From Polynucleobacter asymbioticus QLW-P1DMWA-1 (GTDB taxonomy: Bacteria; Pseudomonadota; Gammaproteobacteria; Burkholderiales; Burkholderiaceae): 64,000 nucleotides of DNA. The position numbers and the translations under genes are program-made. A model generated the notes under the pieces. It worked only from the letters and a program-made list of their open reading frames with translations, did not search any database and was not told the origin of the DNA. Shown here one piece after another: positions 52,918 to 63,436 of this stretch. Numbering within the stretch: the stretch's first letter is position 1; every line of letters starts with the position of its first letter. Location: NCBI RefSeq assembly GCF_000016345.1, contig NC_009379.1, positions 1,736,001-1,800,000 of the forward strand, given 5' to 3'.

Positions 52918-55538
52918 TTGCTTGCTACCCAGTCTTTAACGCCATCCAATGCAGCGCCCAACTTACTAGGATCATTACCACCAGCCATAGCCATCTCTGG
53001 TTTACCGCCTCCTTTGCCGCCCACCTGTTGAGCAACAAAGTTCACGAGATCGCCAGCTTTTACCTTAGCAATAGAATCGGCGGTTACACCAGCAATCAAA
53101 CTGACTTTATCGCCCTGAACTGAAGCCAAAACAATTGCAGCAGTTTTCAGTTTTGCCTTGAGTGCATCCATTGTTTCGCGTAATACACCAGCATCTGCGC
53201 CATCAAGACGGGCAGCCAACACTTTTAAGCCGTTGACATCTATTGCTTGACCAGCCAACTCATCGCCCTGACTTGCAGCCAACTTAGAGTTCACTTTTTC
53301 CAACTCGCGCTCTGCTAAACGCAAACTCTCTTGCAGTTGTGCAACCCGATTTACCAGATCGCCCGGATGCGTTTTAAGGATAGTGGCAGCTTCATTGATT
53401 TTGTCTTCCAAGCCTTGCAAGAAATGCAAAGCATTCTGGCCAGTAACGGCTTCTACACGACGGATGCCGGCGGCGACACCACCTTCAGAAACAATCTTCA
53501 AGCTACCAATATCGCCTGTGCGAGACACATGGGTACCCCCACACAACTCTTTAGAGCTACCGATCTCTAGAACACGGACTTCGTCACCATACTTTTCACC
53601 AAAGAGCATCATGGCGCCAGTTTTTTGCGCATCTTCCAAAGACATCACTTTGCCTGAGGTAGCACTGTTATCCAAAATTTCAGCATTCACAATATCTTCA
53701 ATGCGACGAATTTGTTCAGCGGTAATTGGGGCGTTGTGTGTAAAGTCAAAACGCGTTTTGCTAGCGTCAACTAAGGACCCTTTTTGTTGCACATGATCGC
53801 CTAGGACTTCACGCAAAGCTTTGTGCAAAATATGAGTCGCACTATGGTTGCGCATCGTATCGTTTCTTAGCGCAATATCAACCAAGGCATTTAATGTATC
53901 GCCAACCTTGAGCTCACCCTCGAGAACTTCACCTTGGTGACCAAATACATCGGCCTGAATCTTGAAGGTGTCATCTACAGTAAAGCGGGCTGCCTCATTA
54001 CGAAGTTCACCCTTGTCACCAACCTGGCCACCTGACTCTGCATAGAACGGGGTGTTATCCAAAACCACTACTGCAGCATCACCAGCCTTCACAGAATTGA
54101 CTGCTGAGCCATCTAAGTAGAGGGCGGTAATTTTGGCGCCTTCATGCTTGAGGGTCTCGTAACCATGGAACCGGGTTGGTACTCCTTTGTAATCCAGGCC
54201 TTGGGCAACCTTAAATTTACCTGCTGCCCTTGCCTGATCGCGTTGCTTTTGCATCGCAACTTCAAAACCCTCGCTATCCACTGTTACGCCTCGCTCACGG
54301 CAAACGTCTGCCGTTAAGTCGAGTGGGAAGCCAAAAGTGTCATGCAGACGGAAAGCGGTTTCACCGTCAACCACTTTCGCTCCACCTGCTAAGGCACCAT
54401 CCAAAATTTCCATACCATTGGCAATTGTTTGGAAAAAGCGCTCTTCTTCTTGCTTCAATACTTCGCTGACTTTATCTTGTGCAGCACGCAACTCAGGATA
54501 AGCATCGCCCATCTCTTTGACGAGTGCAGGAACCAATTGATAGAAGAAAGGTTTGCGTGCACCTAATTTATAACCATGACGAATAGCGCGTCGTGCAATA
54601 CGACGCAATACATAACCACGACCCGCATTACCAGGAATCACACCATCAACAACGATGAAACTACATGCTCGGATGTGATCAGCAATCACTTTTAATGAGG
54701 GGCTTTGAGCATCACAATTCTCGCCCCCAGCCCCATCTACCGTATCCTTCGCAGCCTTGATGAGATTGACGAAGAGATCGATTTCATAATTAGAATGGAC
54801 ATGCTGTAACACGGCAGCAATACGCTCTAGACCCATGCCAGTATCTACGCTGGGCTTAGGCAATGGATGCATCACACCGGCTTCATCGCGGTTGAACTGC
54901 ATAAAGACGTTATTCCAAATCTCAATAAAGCGATCGCCATCTTCATCGGGACTTCCTGGAGGGCCCCCTGGAATATGCTCGCCATGATCATAAAAAATTT
55001 CTGTACATGGACCGCATGGACCAGTGTCACCCATCATCCAAAAATTATCAGAAGCGTAGCGTGCTCCTTTGTTATCACCAATGCGAATAATGCGTTCTGC
55101 AGGCACACCGATTTGATCTTTCCAAATAGCATATGCCTCGTCATCTTCTGCGTAGACCGTTACTAAAAGTTTGTCTTTGGGCAACTCAAATACTTGGGTT
55201 AATAAATCCCAGGCAAATTGAATGGCATCTTTCTTAAAGTAATCGCCAAAAGAGAAGTTACCCAACATCTCAAAAAAGGTGTGGTGACGTGCGGTATAGC
55301 CAACGTTATCTAAGTCATTGTGCTTACCACCAGCCCGGATACATTTTTGGGCAGTAGTGGCACGCGTATATGAACGCTTATCAAAGCCCAAGAAAACATC
55401 CTTGAATTGGTTCATTCCCGCGTTAGTAAATAGCAAGGTTGGATCATCCCCTGGCACCACTGGGCTAGAAGGGACTATTTGATGGCCTTTTTGGGCAAAG
55501 AAATCCAGGTAAGCCTGTCGAATTTGGGTTACTTTCAT
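52914..55538 (-). CDS. alaS: alanyl-tRNA synthetase (874 aa)
   Basis: This is a class II synthetase. The aminoacylation domain is at the N-terminus ([16 protein letters not shown]), the editing-domain zinc motif HSATHILH near residue 560, and CGGTH near 665. A C-terminal DHHA1 region ends with [15 protein letters not shown]. Full length; it is divergent from tctB. Confidence 0.97.
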   Translation of the reverse strand: MKVTQIRQAYLDFFAQKGHQIVPSSPVVPGDDPTLLFTNAGMNQFKDVFLGFDKRSYTRATTAQKCIRAGGKHNDLDNVGYTARHHTFFEMLGNFSFGDYFKKDAIQFAWDLLTQVFELPKDKLLVTVYAEDDEAYAIWKDQIGVPAERIIRIGDNKGARYASDNFWMMGDTGPCGPCTEIFYDHGEHIPGGPPGSPDEDGDRFIEIWNNVFMQFNRDEAGVMHPLPKPSVDTGMGLERIAAVLQHVHSNYEIDLFVNLIKAAKDTVDGAGGENCDAQSPSLKVIADHIRACSFIVVDGVIPGNAGRGYVLRRIARRAIRHGYKLGARKPFFYQLVPALVKEMGDAYPELRAAQDKVSEVLKQEEERFFQTIANGMEILDGALAGGAKVVDGETAFRLHDTFGFPLDLTADVCRERGVTVDSEGFEVAMQKQRDQARAAGKFKVAQGLDYKGVPTRFHGYETLKHEGAKITALYLDGSAVNSVKAGDAAVVVLDNTPFYAESGGQVGDKGELRNEAARFTVDDTFKIQADVFGHQGEVLEGELKVGDTLNALVDIALRNDTMRNHSATHILHKALREVLGDHVQQKGSLVDASKTRFDFTHNAPITAEQIRRIEDIVNAEILDNSATSGKVMSLEDAQKTGAMMLFGEKYGDEVRVLEIGSSKELCGGTHVSRTGDIGSLKIVSEGGVAAGIRRVEAVTGQNALHFLQGLEDKINEAATILKTHPGDLVNRVAQLQESLRLAERELEKVNSKLAASQGDELAGQAIDVNGLKVLAARLDGADAGVLRETMDALKAKLKTAAIVLASVQGDKVSLIAGVTADSIAKVKAGDLVNFVAQQVGGKGGGKPEMAMAGGNDPSKLGAALDGVKDWVASK

Positions 55539-55661
55539 GAGGATAATTATCGCATTGGCACTCCTCTAGGGCAAACCCTAGACAGGACACCCCCTTCCTG
55601 CCTTACAATCCTTCAACATCAATAAATAAATCGACACTAAGTCGATCTTAAGGAGCGCAAC

Positions 55662-56120
55662 TTGGAAATCCGCAATCAAAAAGATTTTGGGGCCGGCCTA
55701 ATGTATATGGTCATCGGCCTCTTTTTCACCTACATGGCCACCCAATATCAAATGGGAACGGCCGCCAAAATGGGCCCTGGTTATTTTCCGTTCTGGCTTG
55801 GCCTGGTAATGACTGCTTTAGGCCTTCTTATTCTTATCAAATCTCTCAGCGCCAAAGCAGCGATTGAAAAGATTCCACCATTCAATTGGAGGGTAATCGG
55901 ACTCATTACAGGCTCAGTAGTTTTATACGGAATACTGTTACCGACGATGGGCTTTATTGTGGCCGTCTTTGTGTTGGTATTTATGTCTGCAAGTGCAAGT
56001 CATGAATTTAGTTGGAAGGGTACATTGGTTAATGCAATCTTCCTCATTGCCTTTACTTATTCGGTATTCGTTTTGGGTCTCAAGCTTCAGTTCCCATTGC
56101 TACCTTTCTTTCTTCAATAA
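55662..56120 (+). CDS. tctB: TctB-like small subunit of a tripartite tricarboxylate transporter (152 aa)
   Basis: Four hydrophobic segments and the N-terminal DFGAGLMYMVIGLFFTYMA identify the TctB subunit. A TTG start with AAGGAG 8 nt upstream is likely. It precedes tctA by 20 nt. The periplasmic binding subunit (TctC) is not encoded here, so a separately encoded TctC must serve this transporter. Confidence 0.86.
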   Translation: MEIRNQKDFGAGLMYMVIGLFFTYMATQYQMGTAAKMGPGYFPFWLGLVMTALGLLILIKSLSAKAAIEKIPPFNWRVIGLITGSVVLYGILLPTMGFIVAVFVLVFMSASASHEFSWKGTLVNAIFLIAFTYSVFVLGLKLQFPLLPFFLQ

Positions 56121-56140
56121 CGAATCGGGATACTGAAAAA

Positions 56141-57643
56141 ATGGACTTATTTGCTAATTTAGCTCTCGGTTTCGATACCGCCTTTACTTTACAAAATCTT
56201 CTCTACTGCCTCATTGGTTGCGTACTAGGAACCTTGATTGGCGTACTTCCTGGCTTAGGCCCAATCGCGACTATTGCGATGCTTTTACCAGCTACCTATG
56301 CTCTGCCTCCTATCGCGGCTTTGATTATGTTGGCCGGTATTTACTACGGCTCTCAATATGGGGGTTCAACTACTGCGATTTTGCTCAACATTCCCGGAGA
56401 AACCTCCTCGGTGGTGACGGCGATCGACGGTTATCAAATGGCCCGAAATGGTCGAGCGGGCGTGGCATTGTTTACTGCTGGTATGGGGTCCTTCTTTGCT
56501 GGTTGCGTGGCTACTCTAGTGTTAGCTGCCTTTGCTGCCCCACTCTCACAGCTCGCATTTAAATTTGGACCTGCTGAATATTTCTCACTCATGGTCTTAG
56601 GTTTGATTGGTGCGGTGGTCTTAGCATCTGGCTCTCTGATCAAAGCGATCGGCATGATCGTATTGGGATTATTGATGGGCTTGATCGGTACTGACGTGAA
56701 CTCGGGTGTATCGCGTTATGCGTTTGATATCCCTGAATTAAGTGATGGTATTGGTTTCGTATCTGTTGCTATGGGTGTATTCGGTTTCGCAGAAATCATG
56801 GGCAACCTTGAGAAGACCGATGAGGATGAAGGCTTCCTCAATAAGATGACCACCATGATTCCTACCAAGGAAGACGTGAAGCGCATGATTCCTTCTATCT
56901 TGCGCGGTACTTTTATTGGCTCAATTTTAGGCATCCTGCCAGGCGGAGGAGCAGCCTTGGCATCTTTCGGCGCCTACTCTGTCGAGAAAAAATCCTCCAA
57001 ATACAGTCATGAGTTTGGTAAGGGTGCGATTGAGGGTGTAGCTGGTCCAGAGTCAGCAAACAATGCTGCTGCCCAAACCTCATTCATTCCTTTACTTACC
57101 TTAGGTATTCCGCCAAATGCGGTGATGGCTTTGATGGTCGGTGCAATGACTATTCATAATATTCAGCCTGGTCCACAAGTTATGACCAGCAACCCTGCTT
57201 TGTTCTGGGGTCTGATCGCTTCTATGTGGATTGGTAACGTGATGTTGATCCTCTTGAACTTACCCCTTATTGGTATTTGGGTAAAACTCTTGAAGATTCC
57301 TTATCGCTTTATGTATCCAGCCATCTTGGTTTTCTGCTGTATTGGTGTCTATACCGTAAACAACACCGTATTTGATGTCTACGTTACAGCCGCCTTTGGC
57401 ATCATTGGTTACCTGTTCTTTAAGCTCGGTTGTGAGCCACCTCCATTACTCTTGGGCTTCGTTTTAGGACCAATGATGGAAGAGAACTTCCGTCGCGCCC
57501 TCTTGCTGTCCCGCGGTGATTTCACTACTTTCGTTACCCGTCCGCTGTCTCTTGGCCTGCTTATTGCCTCTGCCCTTTTGGTGGTGATGGTAACCTTGCC
57601 GGCGGTGAAAAAGACTCGTGAAGAGGCTTTCGTCGAAGATTAA
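56141..57643 (+). CDS. tctA: TctA-like large subunit of a tripartite tricarboxylate transporter (500 aa)
   Basis: This is the large membrane subunit with about 12 helices. The conserved [17 protein letters not shown] near residues 34-50 and [16 protein letters not shown] near 265-280 form the paired TctA signatures. Such transporters take up citrate or related tricarboxylates or other organic acids; the substrate is set by the missing binding protein. Confidence 0.93.
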   Translation: MDLFANLALGFDTAFTLQNLLYCLIGCVLGTLIGVLPGLGPIATIAMLLPATYALPPIAALIMLAGIYYGSQYGGSTTAILLNIPGETSSVVTAIDGYQMARNGRAGVALFTAGMGSFFAGCVATLVLAAFAAPLSQLAFKFGPAEYFSLMVLGLIGAVVLASGSLIKAIGMIVLGLLMGLIGTDVNSGVSRYAFDIPELSDGIGFVSVAMGVFGFAEIMGNLEKTDEDEGFLNKMTTMIPTKEDVKRMIPSILRGTFIGSILGILPGGGAALASFGAYSVEKKSSKYSHEFGKGAIEGVAGPESANNAAAQTSFIPLLTLGIPPNAVMALMVGAMTIHNIQPGPQVMTSNPALFWGLIASMWIGNVMLILLNLPLIGIWVKLLKIPYRFMYPAILVFCCIGVYTVNNTVFDVYVTAAFGIIGYLFFKLGCEPPPLLLGFVLGPMMEENFRRALLLSRGDFTTFVTRPLSLGLLIASALLVVMVTLPAVKKTREEAFVED

Positions 57644-57664
57644 GGTTTAATGCTTCAATAGAAA

Positions 57665-57696
57665 CGAGCCCGCAGCAATCTGCGGGCTTTTTCTTT
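57665..57696 (+). terminator. Rho-independent terminator after tctA
   Basis: AGCCCGCA and TGCGGGCT form an 8-bp stem followed by TTTTTCTTT. Confidence 0.9.
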
Positions 57697-57727
57697 ATGG
57701 GCTGGGGGTTTTCTCTACAATGTGGCT

Positions 57728-59500
57728 ATGTCCCAAGATAGCAAACCTACCAAATCAGCCGCTGGCGCAATCGCCGAGCCCTCCAACTTTTTACGCCAGA
57801 TCATTGATCATGATTTAGCTAGTGGGGCTTTTGCACAGCGCACGAATTTGGCTGGTGAAGCTATTCCCTCTATCATTACCCGCTTTCCGCCCGAGCCTAA
57901 TGGTTACCTTCATATTGGTCACGCAAAAAGTATTTGTTTGAACTTTGGCTTGGCGGCCGATTACAACAACCAATCGGGTGGTGCACGCTGCAATATGCGT
58001 TTGGACGATACCAATCCCGTCAAAGAAGATGTGGAATACGCTGACAGTATTTTGGATGCAGTGAAATGGCTCGGCTTTGATTGGGGTACTCATCTTTACC
58101 ACGCCAGCGATTACTTTGATCGACTCTATGAGTTCGCAGAAATTCTGATTCAAAACAGCAAAGCCTATGTCGATAGCCAAAGCGCTGATGACATTCACAC
58201 CAACCGCGGTAACTTTGGACAGGTTGGAAAAAATAGCCCTTACCGCGAGCGTACTCCCGACGAAAATCTTCAACTATTCCGCGAGATGCGGGATGGCAAG
58301 TTCAAAGATGGTGAACATGTGTTGCGCCTGAAGATTGACATGGCACACCCTAACATCGTGATGCGTGATCCTGTGGTCTACCGTATTCGACATACTGACC
58401 ACCACCGCACGGGCAGTAAATGGTGTATCTATCCCTTATATGACTTCACCCACTGCATTTCGGATGCCTTAGAAAATGTTTCCCACTCTATTTGCACGCT
58501 AGAGTTTGAAAACAATCGGCCGCTCTATGACTGGATCGTCAATTCCTTAAAAGAATTAGGTGTCTTCAAGGACCCAGTCCCGCATCAATATGAATTTGCA
58601 CGGCTTAACCTTACCTATACCATTACGAGTAAGCGTAAATTATTGCAACTCGTAGAAGAGCAGCATGTTGAAGGCTGGGATGATCCGCGCATGCCAACGA
58701 TTGTCGGTATCCGTCGTCGTGGTTACACCCCAGAAAGCATCCGCTTATTTTGCGAACGCATTGGTGTTTCGAAAGCCGATAGTTGGATTGATATGAGCAC
58801 GCTAGATCAAGCTCTGCGTGATGATCTAGAGGCAAGAGCACCAAGAGCTACTGCAGTGCTAAAACCCCTTAAGTTGGTAGTAGAAAATTTTGATGCCGCT
58901 CACAGTGAGGCATGCTCTGCACCACGCCATCCACATCACCCTGAGTGGGGCAATCGTGAATTTAACTTCACTAAAGAGCTCTGGATTGAGGCGGATGACT
59001 TTATGCAGGAACCTGTGAAGGGTTTCTTTAGACTCTACCCACCTATTGGTGATCAGCCGGGTAGTCGCGTGCGTTTACGCCATGGATTTGTAGTGGAGTG
59101 CACTGACTTTGAGACTGATGCCAAGGGCAATATCACTCAAGTAAACGTCAATTACTTCCCTGATAGCAAGAGTGGCACACCTGGATCCAATAACTACAAA
59201 GTAAAAGGCAATATTCACTGGATTAGCGCGGCTGAAGCAATCCCCGCTGAAGTGCGTTTGTACGACCACCTCTTTACTGACCCCCATCCAGATAGTGGCG
59301 ATAAAAATTTCTTGGATACGATTAACCCCCACTCCAAAGAAACCATCAAGGCCTATTTAGAGCCTTGCATGAAAGACGTAAAACCAGAAGATCGCTTTCA
59401 GTTTGAGCGTCATGGTTATTTCGTTGCGGATCAGAATGATTCTGCGCCAGGCAAGCCTGTATTTAACAGGACTGTTGGTCTTAAGGATTCTTGGAAATAG
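57728..59500 (+). CDS. glnS: glutaminyl-tRNA synthetase (590 aa)
   Basis: This is a class I synthetase. The HIGH motif is in PNGYLHIGHAKSICLN and the KMSKS-equivalent in TITSKRKLLQLV. The C-terminal anticodon-binding beta-barrels are complete. ATG at 57728 (MSQDSKPTK) is chosen over a GTG 6 nt upstream. Its end overlaps the convergent SDR gene by 20 nt. Confidence 0.96.
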   Translation: MSQDSKPTKSAAGAIAEPSNFLRQIIDHDLASGAFAQRTNLAGEAIPSIITRFPPEPNGYLHIGHAKSICLNFGLAADYNNQSGGARCNMRLDDTNPVKEDVEYADSILDAVKWLGFDWGTHLYHASDYFDRLYEFAEILIQNSKAYVDSQSADDIHTNRGNFGQVGKNSPYRERTPDENLQLFREMRDGKFKDGEHVLRLKIDMAHPNIVMRDPVVYRIRHTDHHRTGSKWCIYPLYDFTHCISDALENVSHSICTLEFENNRPLYDWIVNSLKELGVFKDPVPHQYEFARLNLTYTITSKRKLLQLVEEQHVEGWDDPRMPTIVGIRRRGYTPESIRLFCERIGVSKADSWIDMSTLDQALRDDLEARAPRATAVLKPLKLVVENFDAAHSEACSAPRHPHHPEWGNREFNFTKELWIEADDFMQEPVKGFFRLYPPIGDQPGSRVRLRHGFVVECTDFETDAKGNITQVNVNYFPDSKSGTPGSNNYKVKGNIHWISAAEAIPAEVRLYDHLFTDPHPDSGDKNFLDTINPHSKETIKAYLEPCMKDVKPEDRFQFERHGYFVADQNDSAPGKPVFNRTVGLKDSWK

Positions 59501-60377
59501 TTTTCAGAAAATCCGCTACGCTGGGATAACGTAGCGGGGTTTTTAATTCTTGTAAGCGCTTATTAGTTACCCGTCTGGATTCACGCATAAACGACCAGAG
59601 CATGGGGCTTACCAATGGCTGTAACTCGCTTGCCGGCAATCTGGAGGGTCTTTGTAAACCGAATGCATCTGCCACTTCATCAAAGTAGTCACCCATCTTG
59701 GTTTCACCACCATCACATGTATTAATAATTCGTTGCGGCTTGCCACGATAGACCGCTGCACAAACGAGTCTTGCTAAATCATCGCTATGGATATGGTTTG
59801 AATAAGCGTCCTCGCCAGGAATCAGCGCTGGGGTGCCAGACTTCAATCGGTCAAGAGGTAAACGGTCGGCCGCATAGATACCAGGTACTCGCAAAATAGT
59901 GAGACTGACGCCATGGGCAGGAGCCCATAAGCGTAAAGTCCGCTCTGCATCCACCCTACGCTTGGCTCGCTCACTTTGAGGGTTTACAGGGCTTGCCTCG
60001 TCCACTTTGGCGCCCTGATGGTCACCGTAGACACCGGTAGTGCTGATATAGATCAGGCGCCTGACGGTATTGGGCCCTTGGGCTAAAATTCTCAACAGGT
60101 TGCGGGTTCGGTAATCGCGATTTCCATGATTTTGAGGGGGCGCTAAATGAATGACGGTTTGCGCCAAATTTGAAAGACGCCATAAAGTTTCTGGCTGATC
60201 TAAATTCCCCACAATTGGAATAGCGCCAACCCCCCTCAACTCCTGAAGGCGATTTGGCGAGGATGTCAATGCAAAGACCCGATGACTGCGAGATAGCTGT
60301 TTAGCCACTCGAAGACCAATGTCACCGCAGCCAATAATCAGGACAGAAGGTTTACCAAAAGATTGCATAAGTAACAT
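59481..60377 (-). CDS. NAD(P)-binding SDR/epimerase-like protein (298 aa)
   Basis: A Rossmann glycine motif LIIGCGDIGLRVAKQL lies at residues 13-28. An active-site-like YGD follows in the middle (STTGVYGDHQGAK). It belongs to the atypical NAD-dependent epimerase group (YeeZ/SDR-like), whose substrate is unknown. ATG at 60377 or 60368 are both possible; no strong ribosome-binding site is seen. It is divergent from the FNR-type reductase. Confidence 0.82.
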   Translation of the reverse strand: MLLMQSFGKPSVLIIGCGDIGLRVAKQLSRSHRVFALTSSPNRLQELRGVGAIPIVGNLDQPETLWRLSNLAQTVIHLAPPQNHGNRDYRTRNLLRILAQGPNTVRRLIYISTTGVYGDHQGAKVDEASPVNPQSERAKRRVDAERTLRLWAPAHGVSLTILRVPGIYAADRLPLDRLKSGTPALIPGEDAYSNHIHSDDLARLVCAAVYRGKPQRIINTCDGGETKMGDYFDEVADAFGLQRPSRLPASELQPLVSPMLWSFMRESRRVTNKRLQELKTPLRYPSVADFLKTISKNP

Positions 60378-60404
60378 CGTAACGATTTATTGAAAGGAAT
60401 GAGA

Positions 60405-61445
60405 GTGTCTTATCAGGTCACGCTCAAAAAGAGCGGCAAACAATTTACCGTTACTCCAGATGAAAATGTTCTGGAAGCCGCTTTGCGCCAAGGGATTAAG
60501 CTGCCCTATGGCTGCAAAAATGGGGCCTGTGGATCCTGCAAAGGTAAGATCCTAGAAGGTCAAGTCAACCATGGCCAGCATAGCGAAAATGCTTTGAGTA
60601 AAACCGAAGAGACTGCAGGCGGCATTTTATTTTGCTGTGCCCATCCCCAGTCTGACCTACTCATTGAAGCCCGTGAAGTAGAAGGATCGGGAGATATCGC
60701 TATTCGCAAGGTGCCTTGTCGTGTAAACGAGATCAGCAAGCCTAGCAATGATGTAGCTATTTTGAAGTTACAGCTTCCTGCAGCTGAACGCTTTCAGTTC
60801 CTGGCTGGCCAGTATTTGGAGTTCCTACTCAAGGATGGCCAACGTCGCGCCTACTCGATTGCGAATGCCCCCGAACAAGAAGGTCCTCTTGAACTTCATA
60901 TTCGCCATATGCCTGGCGGCCTCTTCACTGATTTTGTTTTTGGGGTCGCAACACCTGCACTGAAAGAAAAAGATATCTTGCGATTTGAAGGCCCGCTTGG
61001 TAGTTTTTTCCTCAGAGAAGATTCTAAAAAGCCCATTATTTTTCTAGCGGCTGGCACCGGCTTTGCGCCAATTAAATCCATCATTGAGCAAATGCGGGCT
61101 AAAAAGATTCAGCGGCCTATTTCCCTTTATTGGGGTGGACGGCGTCCTGCTGATCTGTATCTCGATTCTCTTTGCCAATCCTGGGAAAAAGAGATGCCGA
61201 ACTTTAAATATGTGCCCGTCATTTCGGATGGAACGGCAGAAGATGCTTGGCAAGGTCGCTCCGGCTTTGTTCATCAAGCCGTCATGGCAGATCACCCCGA
61301 TCTCACAGAGTTTCAGGTCTATGCCTGTGGCGCCCCCGTTATGGTCAATGCGGCACGAAATGACTTTTCATCAAAATGCCATCTTCCTGAGGAAGAATTC
61401 TTTGCCGACTCCTTTACTAGCGCAGCTGATTTAGCCGCAAACTAA
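60405..61445 (+). CDS. 2Fe-2S ferredoxin-FNR fusion reductase, CDP-6-deoxyglucoseen-reductase-like (346 aa)
   Basis: An N-terminal plant-type ferredoxin domain has the cluster ligands in CKNGACGSCK, with the fourth Cys in LFCCAHPQ. An FAD domain (RAYSIANAP) and an NAD domain (FLAAGTGFAPIKSIIEQ, CGAPVMV) follow. GTG at 60405 is chosen because AAGGA lies 6 nt upstream; an ATG at 60399 sits right against it. Such proteins supply electrons to oxygenases or dehydratases. Confidence 0.88.
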   Translation: MSYQVTLKKSGKQFTVTPDENVLEAALRQGIKLPYGCKNGACGSCKGKILEGQVNHGQHSENALSKTEETAGGILFCCAHPQSDLLIEAREVEGSGDIAIRKVPCRVNEISKPSNDVAILKLQLPAAERFQFLAGQYLEFLLKDGQRRAYSIANAPEQEGPLELHIRHMPGGLFTDFVFGVATPALKEKDILRFEGPLGSFFLREDSKKPIIFLAAGTGFAPIKSIIEQMRAKKIQRPISLYWGGRRPADLYLDSLCQSWEKEMPNFKYVPVISDGTAEDAWQGRSGFVHQAVMADHPDLTEFQVYACGAPVMVNAARNDFSSKCHLPEEEFFADSFTSAADLAAN

Positions 61446-61506
61446 ATTCGATAAAGCGGGATAATAGACACCTCATTCGCCTTTTGACCTACCACCCTGA
61501 AACCGT

Positions 61507-62700
61507 ATGAATAAGCCAATACAAGCCATCGACACCCACTCAGTGATGTTTATTACTCCGCGCCCTGACGTAATCATGGTTGAAGGTAAGGGCTCATGGT
61601 TAGTAGACAACAACGGTAAACGCTATTTAGACTTCCTACAAGGTTGGGCAGTCAACTGCTTGGGCCATGGCAACCCTGGAATGATTGAAGCCCTCAATGC
61701 GCAAGCAAAAAAGCTCATTAATCCCAGTCCTGCTTTTTATAACGAGCCTATGATTGGCTTGTCAAATTTACTGACTACCAATAGCTGCTTTAACAAAGTC
61801 TTTTTTGCCAACAGCGGTGCTGAGGCCAACGAAGGCGCAATTAAGTTAGCGCGCAAATGGGGTCAACTGAATAAATCAGGTGCCTTTGAAATTATCACTT
61901 TTGATCATAGTTTTCATGGTCGTACTTTAGCTACGATGAGCGCCTCTGGCAAACCCAATTGGGACACGATGTTTGCTCCCCAAGTAGCCGGCTTTCCAAA
62001 GGCAGACTTGAATGACTTGGAGTCCGTTAAAAAACTCGTGACCGATAAAACCGTAGCTGTGATGATTGAGCCAGTGCAAGGTGAAGGTGGCGTCATTCCC
62101 GCAACCCAAGAATTTATGCGTGAGCTACGCAAGCTCACCAAGGAAAACAACATTCTCCTCATCTGTGATGAAGTCCAAGCAGGATGCGGTCGTACCGGAA
62201 CCCTCTTCGCTTACCAGCACTATGGCATTAAGCCAGACATCATGACCCTAGGCAAAGGTATTGGTGGCGGAGTACCGCTAGCTGCACTCTTAGCTACCGA
62301 TGCAGTTGCTTGCTTTGTGCCTGGCGACCAAGGTGGTACCTACAACGGCAACCCGCTCATGACTGCTGTAGGTATTAGCGTGATTGAACAATTGCTTGCT
62401 CCTGGCTTTTTGGATAGCGTTAAAGCTAAAGGGGAATTACTGAAATTAGAGTTATTAGAACTGTCTGCTGAATTTGGTCTAGAGGGTGAACGTGGCGAAG
62501 GTTTGCTCCGCGCATTAATGCTAGGTAACGATATCGGCGGCAAACTTGTTGAACTTGCTCGTGAACGTAGTCCTGAGGGTTTATTAATTAACTCACCAAG
62601 ACCAAACTTACTCCGTTTTATGCCAGCATTAAATGTGAGCGACGATGAAATCCTGCAAATGTGTGGCATGTTGCGTGAGCTACTGAAAGAAGTAGCTTAA
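61507..62700 (+). CDS. argD: acetylornithine/succinyldiaminopimelate aminotransferase family (397 aa)
   Basis: This is a class III PLP aminotransferase. The cofactor motifs are [15 protein letters not shown], the Asp in [15 protein letters not shown], and the Schiff-base Lys in [15 protein letters not shown]. It is the usual ArgD length and probably acts in arginine (and lysine) synthesis. An ornithine or 4-aminobutyrate specificity cannot be excluded from sequence alone. Confidence 0.9.
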   Translation: MNKPIQAIDTHSVMFITPRPDVIMVEGKGSWLVDNNGKRYLDFLQGWAVNCLGHGNPGMIEALNAQAKKLINPSPAFYNEPMIGLSNLLTTNSCFNKVFFANSGAEANEGAIKLARKWGQLNKSGAFEIITFDHSFHGRTLATMSASGKPNWDTMFAPQVAGFPKADLNDLESVKKLVTDKTVAVMIEPVQGEGGVIPATQEFMRELRKLTKENNILLICDEVQAGCGRTGTLFAYQHYGIKPDIMTLGKGIGGGVPLAALLATDAVACFVPGDQGGTYNGNPLMTAVGISVIEQLLAPGFLDSVKAKGELLKLELLELSAEFGLEGERGEGLLRALMLGNDIGGKLVELARERSPEGLLINSPRPNLLRFMPALNVSDDEILQMCGMLRELLKEVA

Positions 62701-62722
62701 ACCGCCACCTGCATTTACTTAT

Positions 62723-63436
62723 TTATTCCCCTAAATAGGCAGTACGTACTCGAGAATCTTGCAGTAATTCTTGGCCCGACCCACTGAAGGTAATGAGGCC
62801 GCTCTCCATGACATAAGCGCGGCTAGCCATCTGCAAAGCTAAGCGTGCATTTTGCTCAACTAGTAGAATAGTCATACCACTTGCCGAAAGCGTTTTAACA
62901 ACATCAAAAATGGTTTCCACCATGATGGGAGATAAGCCCATAGAGGGCTCGTCCAATAAGAGCAGCTTGGGTTCAGCCATCATCGCCCTTCCCATAGCTA
63001 CCATTTGCTGTTCACCACCTGAGAGCGTTCCTGCCAGCTGCGATAAACGCTCTTTGAGTCTTGGGAAATAAGAGAACACTTCCTCTAACTTTTGCTGAAT
63101 AGCCTTAGGGTCTTTTTTTAAAAAAGCACCCATCTGTAAGTTTTCCAGAATCGTCATGCGTTTAAATACGCCGCGACCCTCTGGCACCAAACCCAAACCA
63201 AGTTGAACTAATTCATAGGCAGGCAAGCGATTGGTCTGATGATCCAAAAACTGAATCTCTCCACCTGCCGGAGTTAACAAACCCGCAATGGCTTTTAGGG
63301 TTGAGCTCTTACCTGCACCATTAGCGCCGATCAAAGCAACCAATTCACCTCGATTGACGTGCAGATCAATGCCTTTGACGGCATTAATGCCACCGTAGGC
63401 AACTTTTAAATCACGAACATTCAGTAGGACGCTCAT
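62723..63436 (-). CDS. livF: branched-chain amino acid ABC transporter ATP-binding protein LivF (237 aa)
   Basis: Walker A GANGAGKSSTLKAI, signature LSGGEQQM and Walker B LLLLDEPSMGLSP are present. Length and sequence match LivF. Its start overlaps the livG stop by one base, so the two ATPases are co-translated. Substrates in this family include branched-chain amino acids, urea and amides. Confidence 0.93.
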   Translation of the reverse strand: MSVLLNVRDLKVAYGGINAVKGIDLHVNRGELVALIGANGAGKSSTLKAIAGLLTPAGGEIQFLDHQTNRLPAYELVQLGLGLVPEGRGVFKRMTILENLQMGAFLKKDPKAIQQKLEEVFSYFPRLKERLSQLAGTLSGGEQQMVAMGRAMMAEPKLLLLDEPSMGLSPIMVETIFDVVKTLSASGMTILLVEQNARLALQMASRAYVMESGLITFSGSGQELLQDSRVRTAYLGE

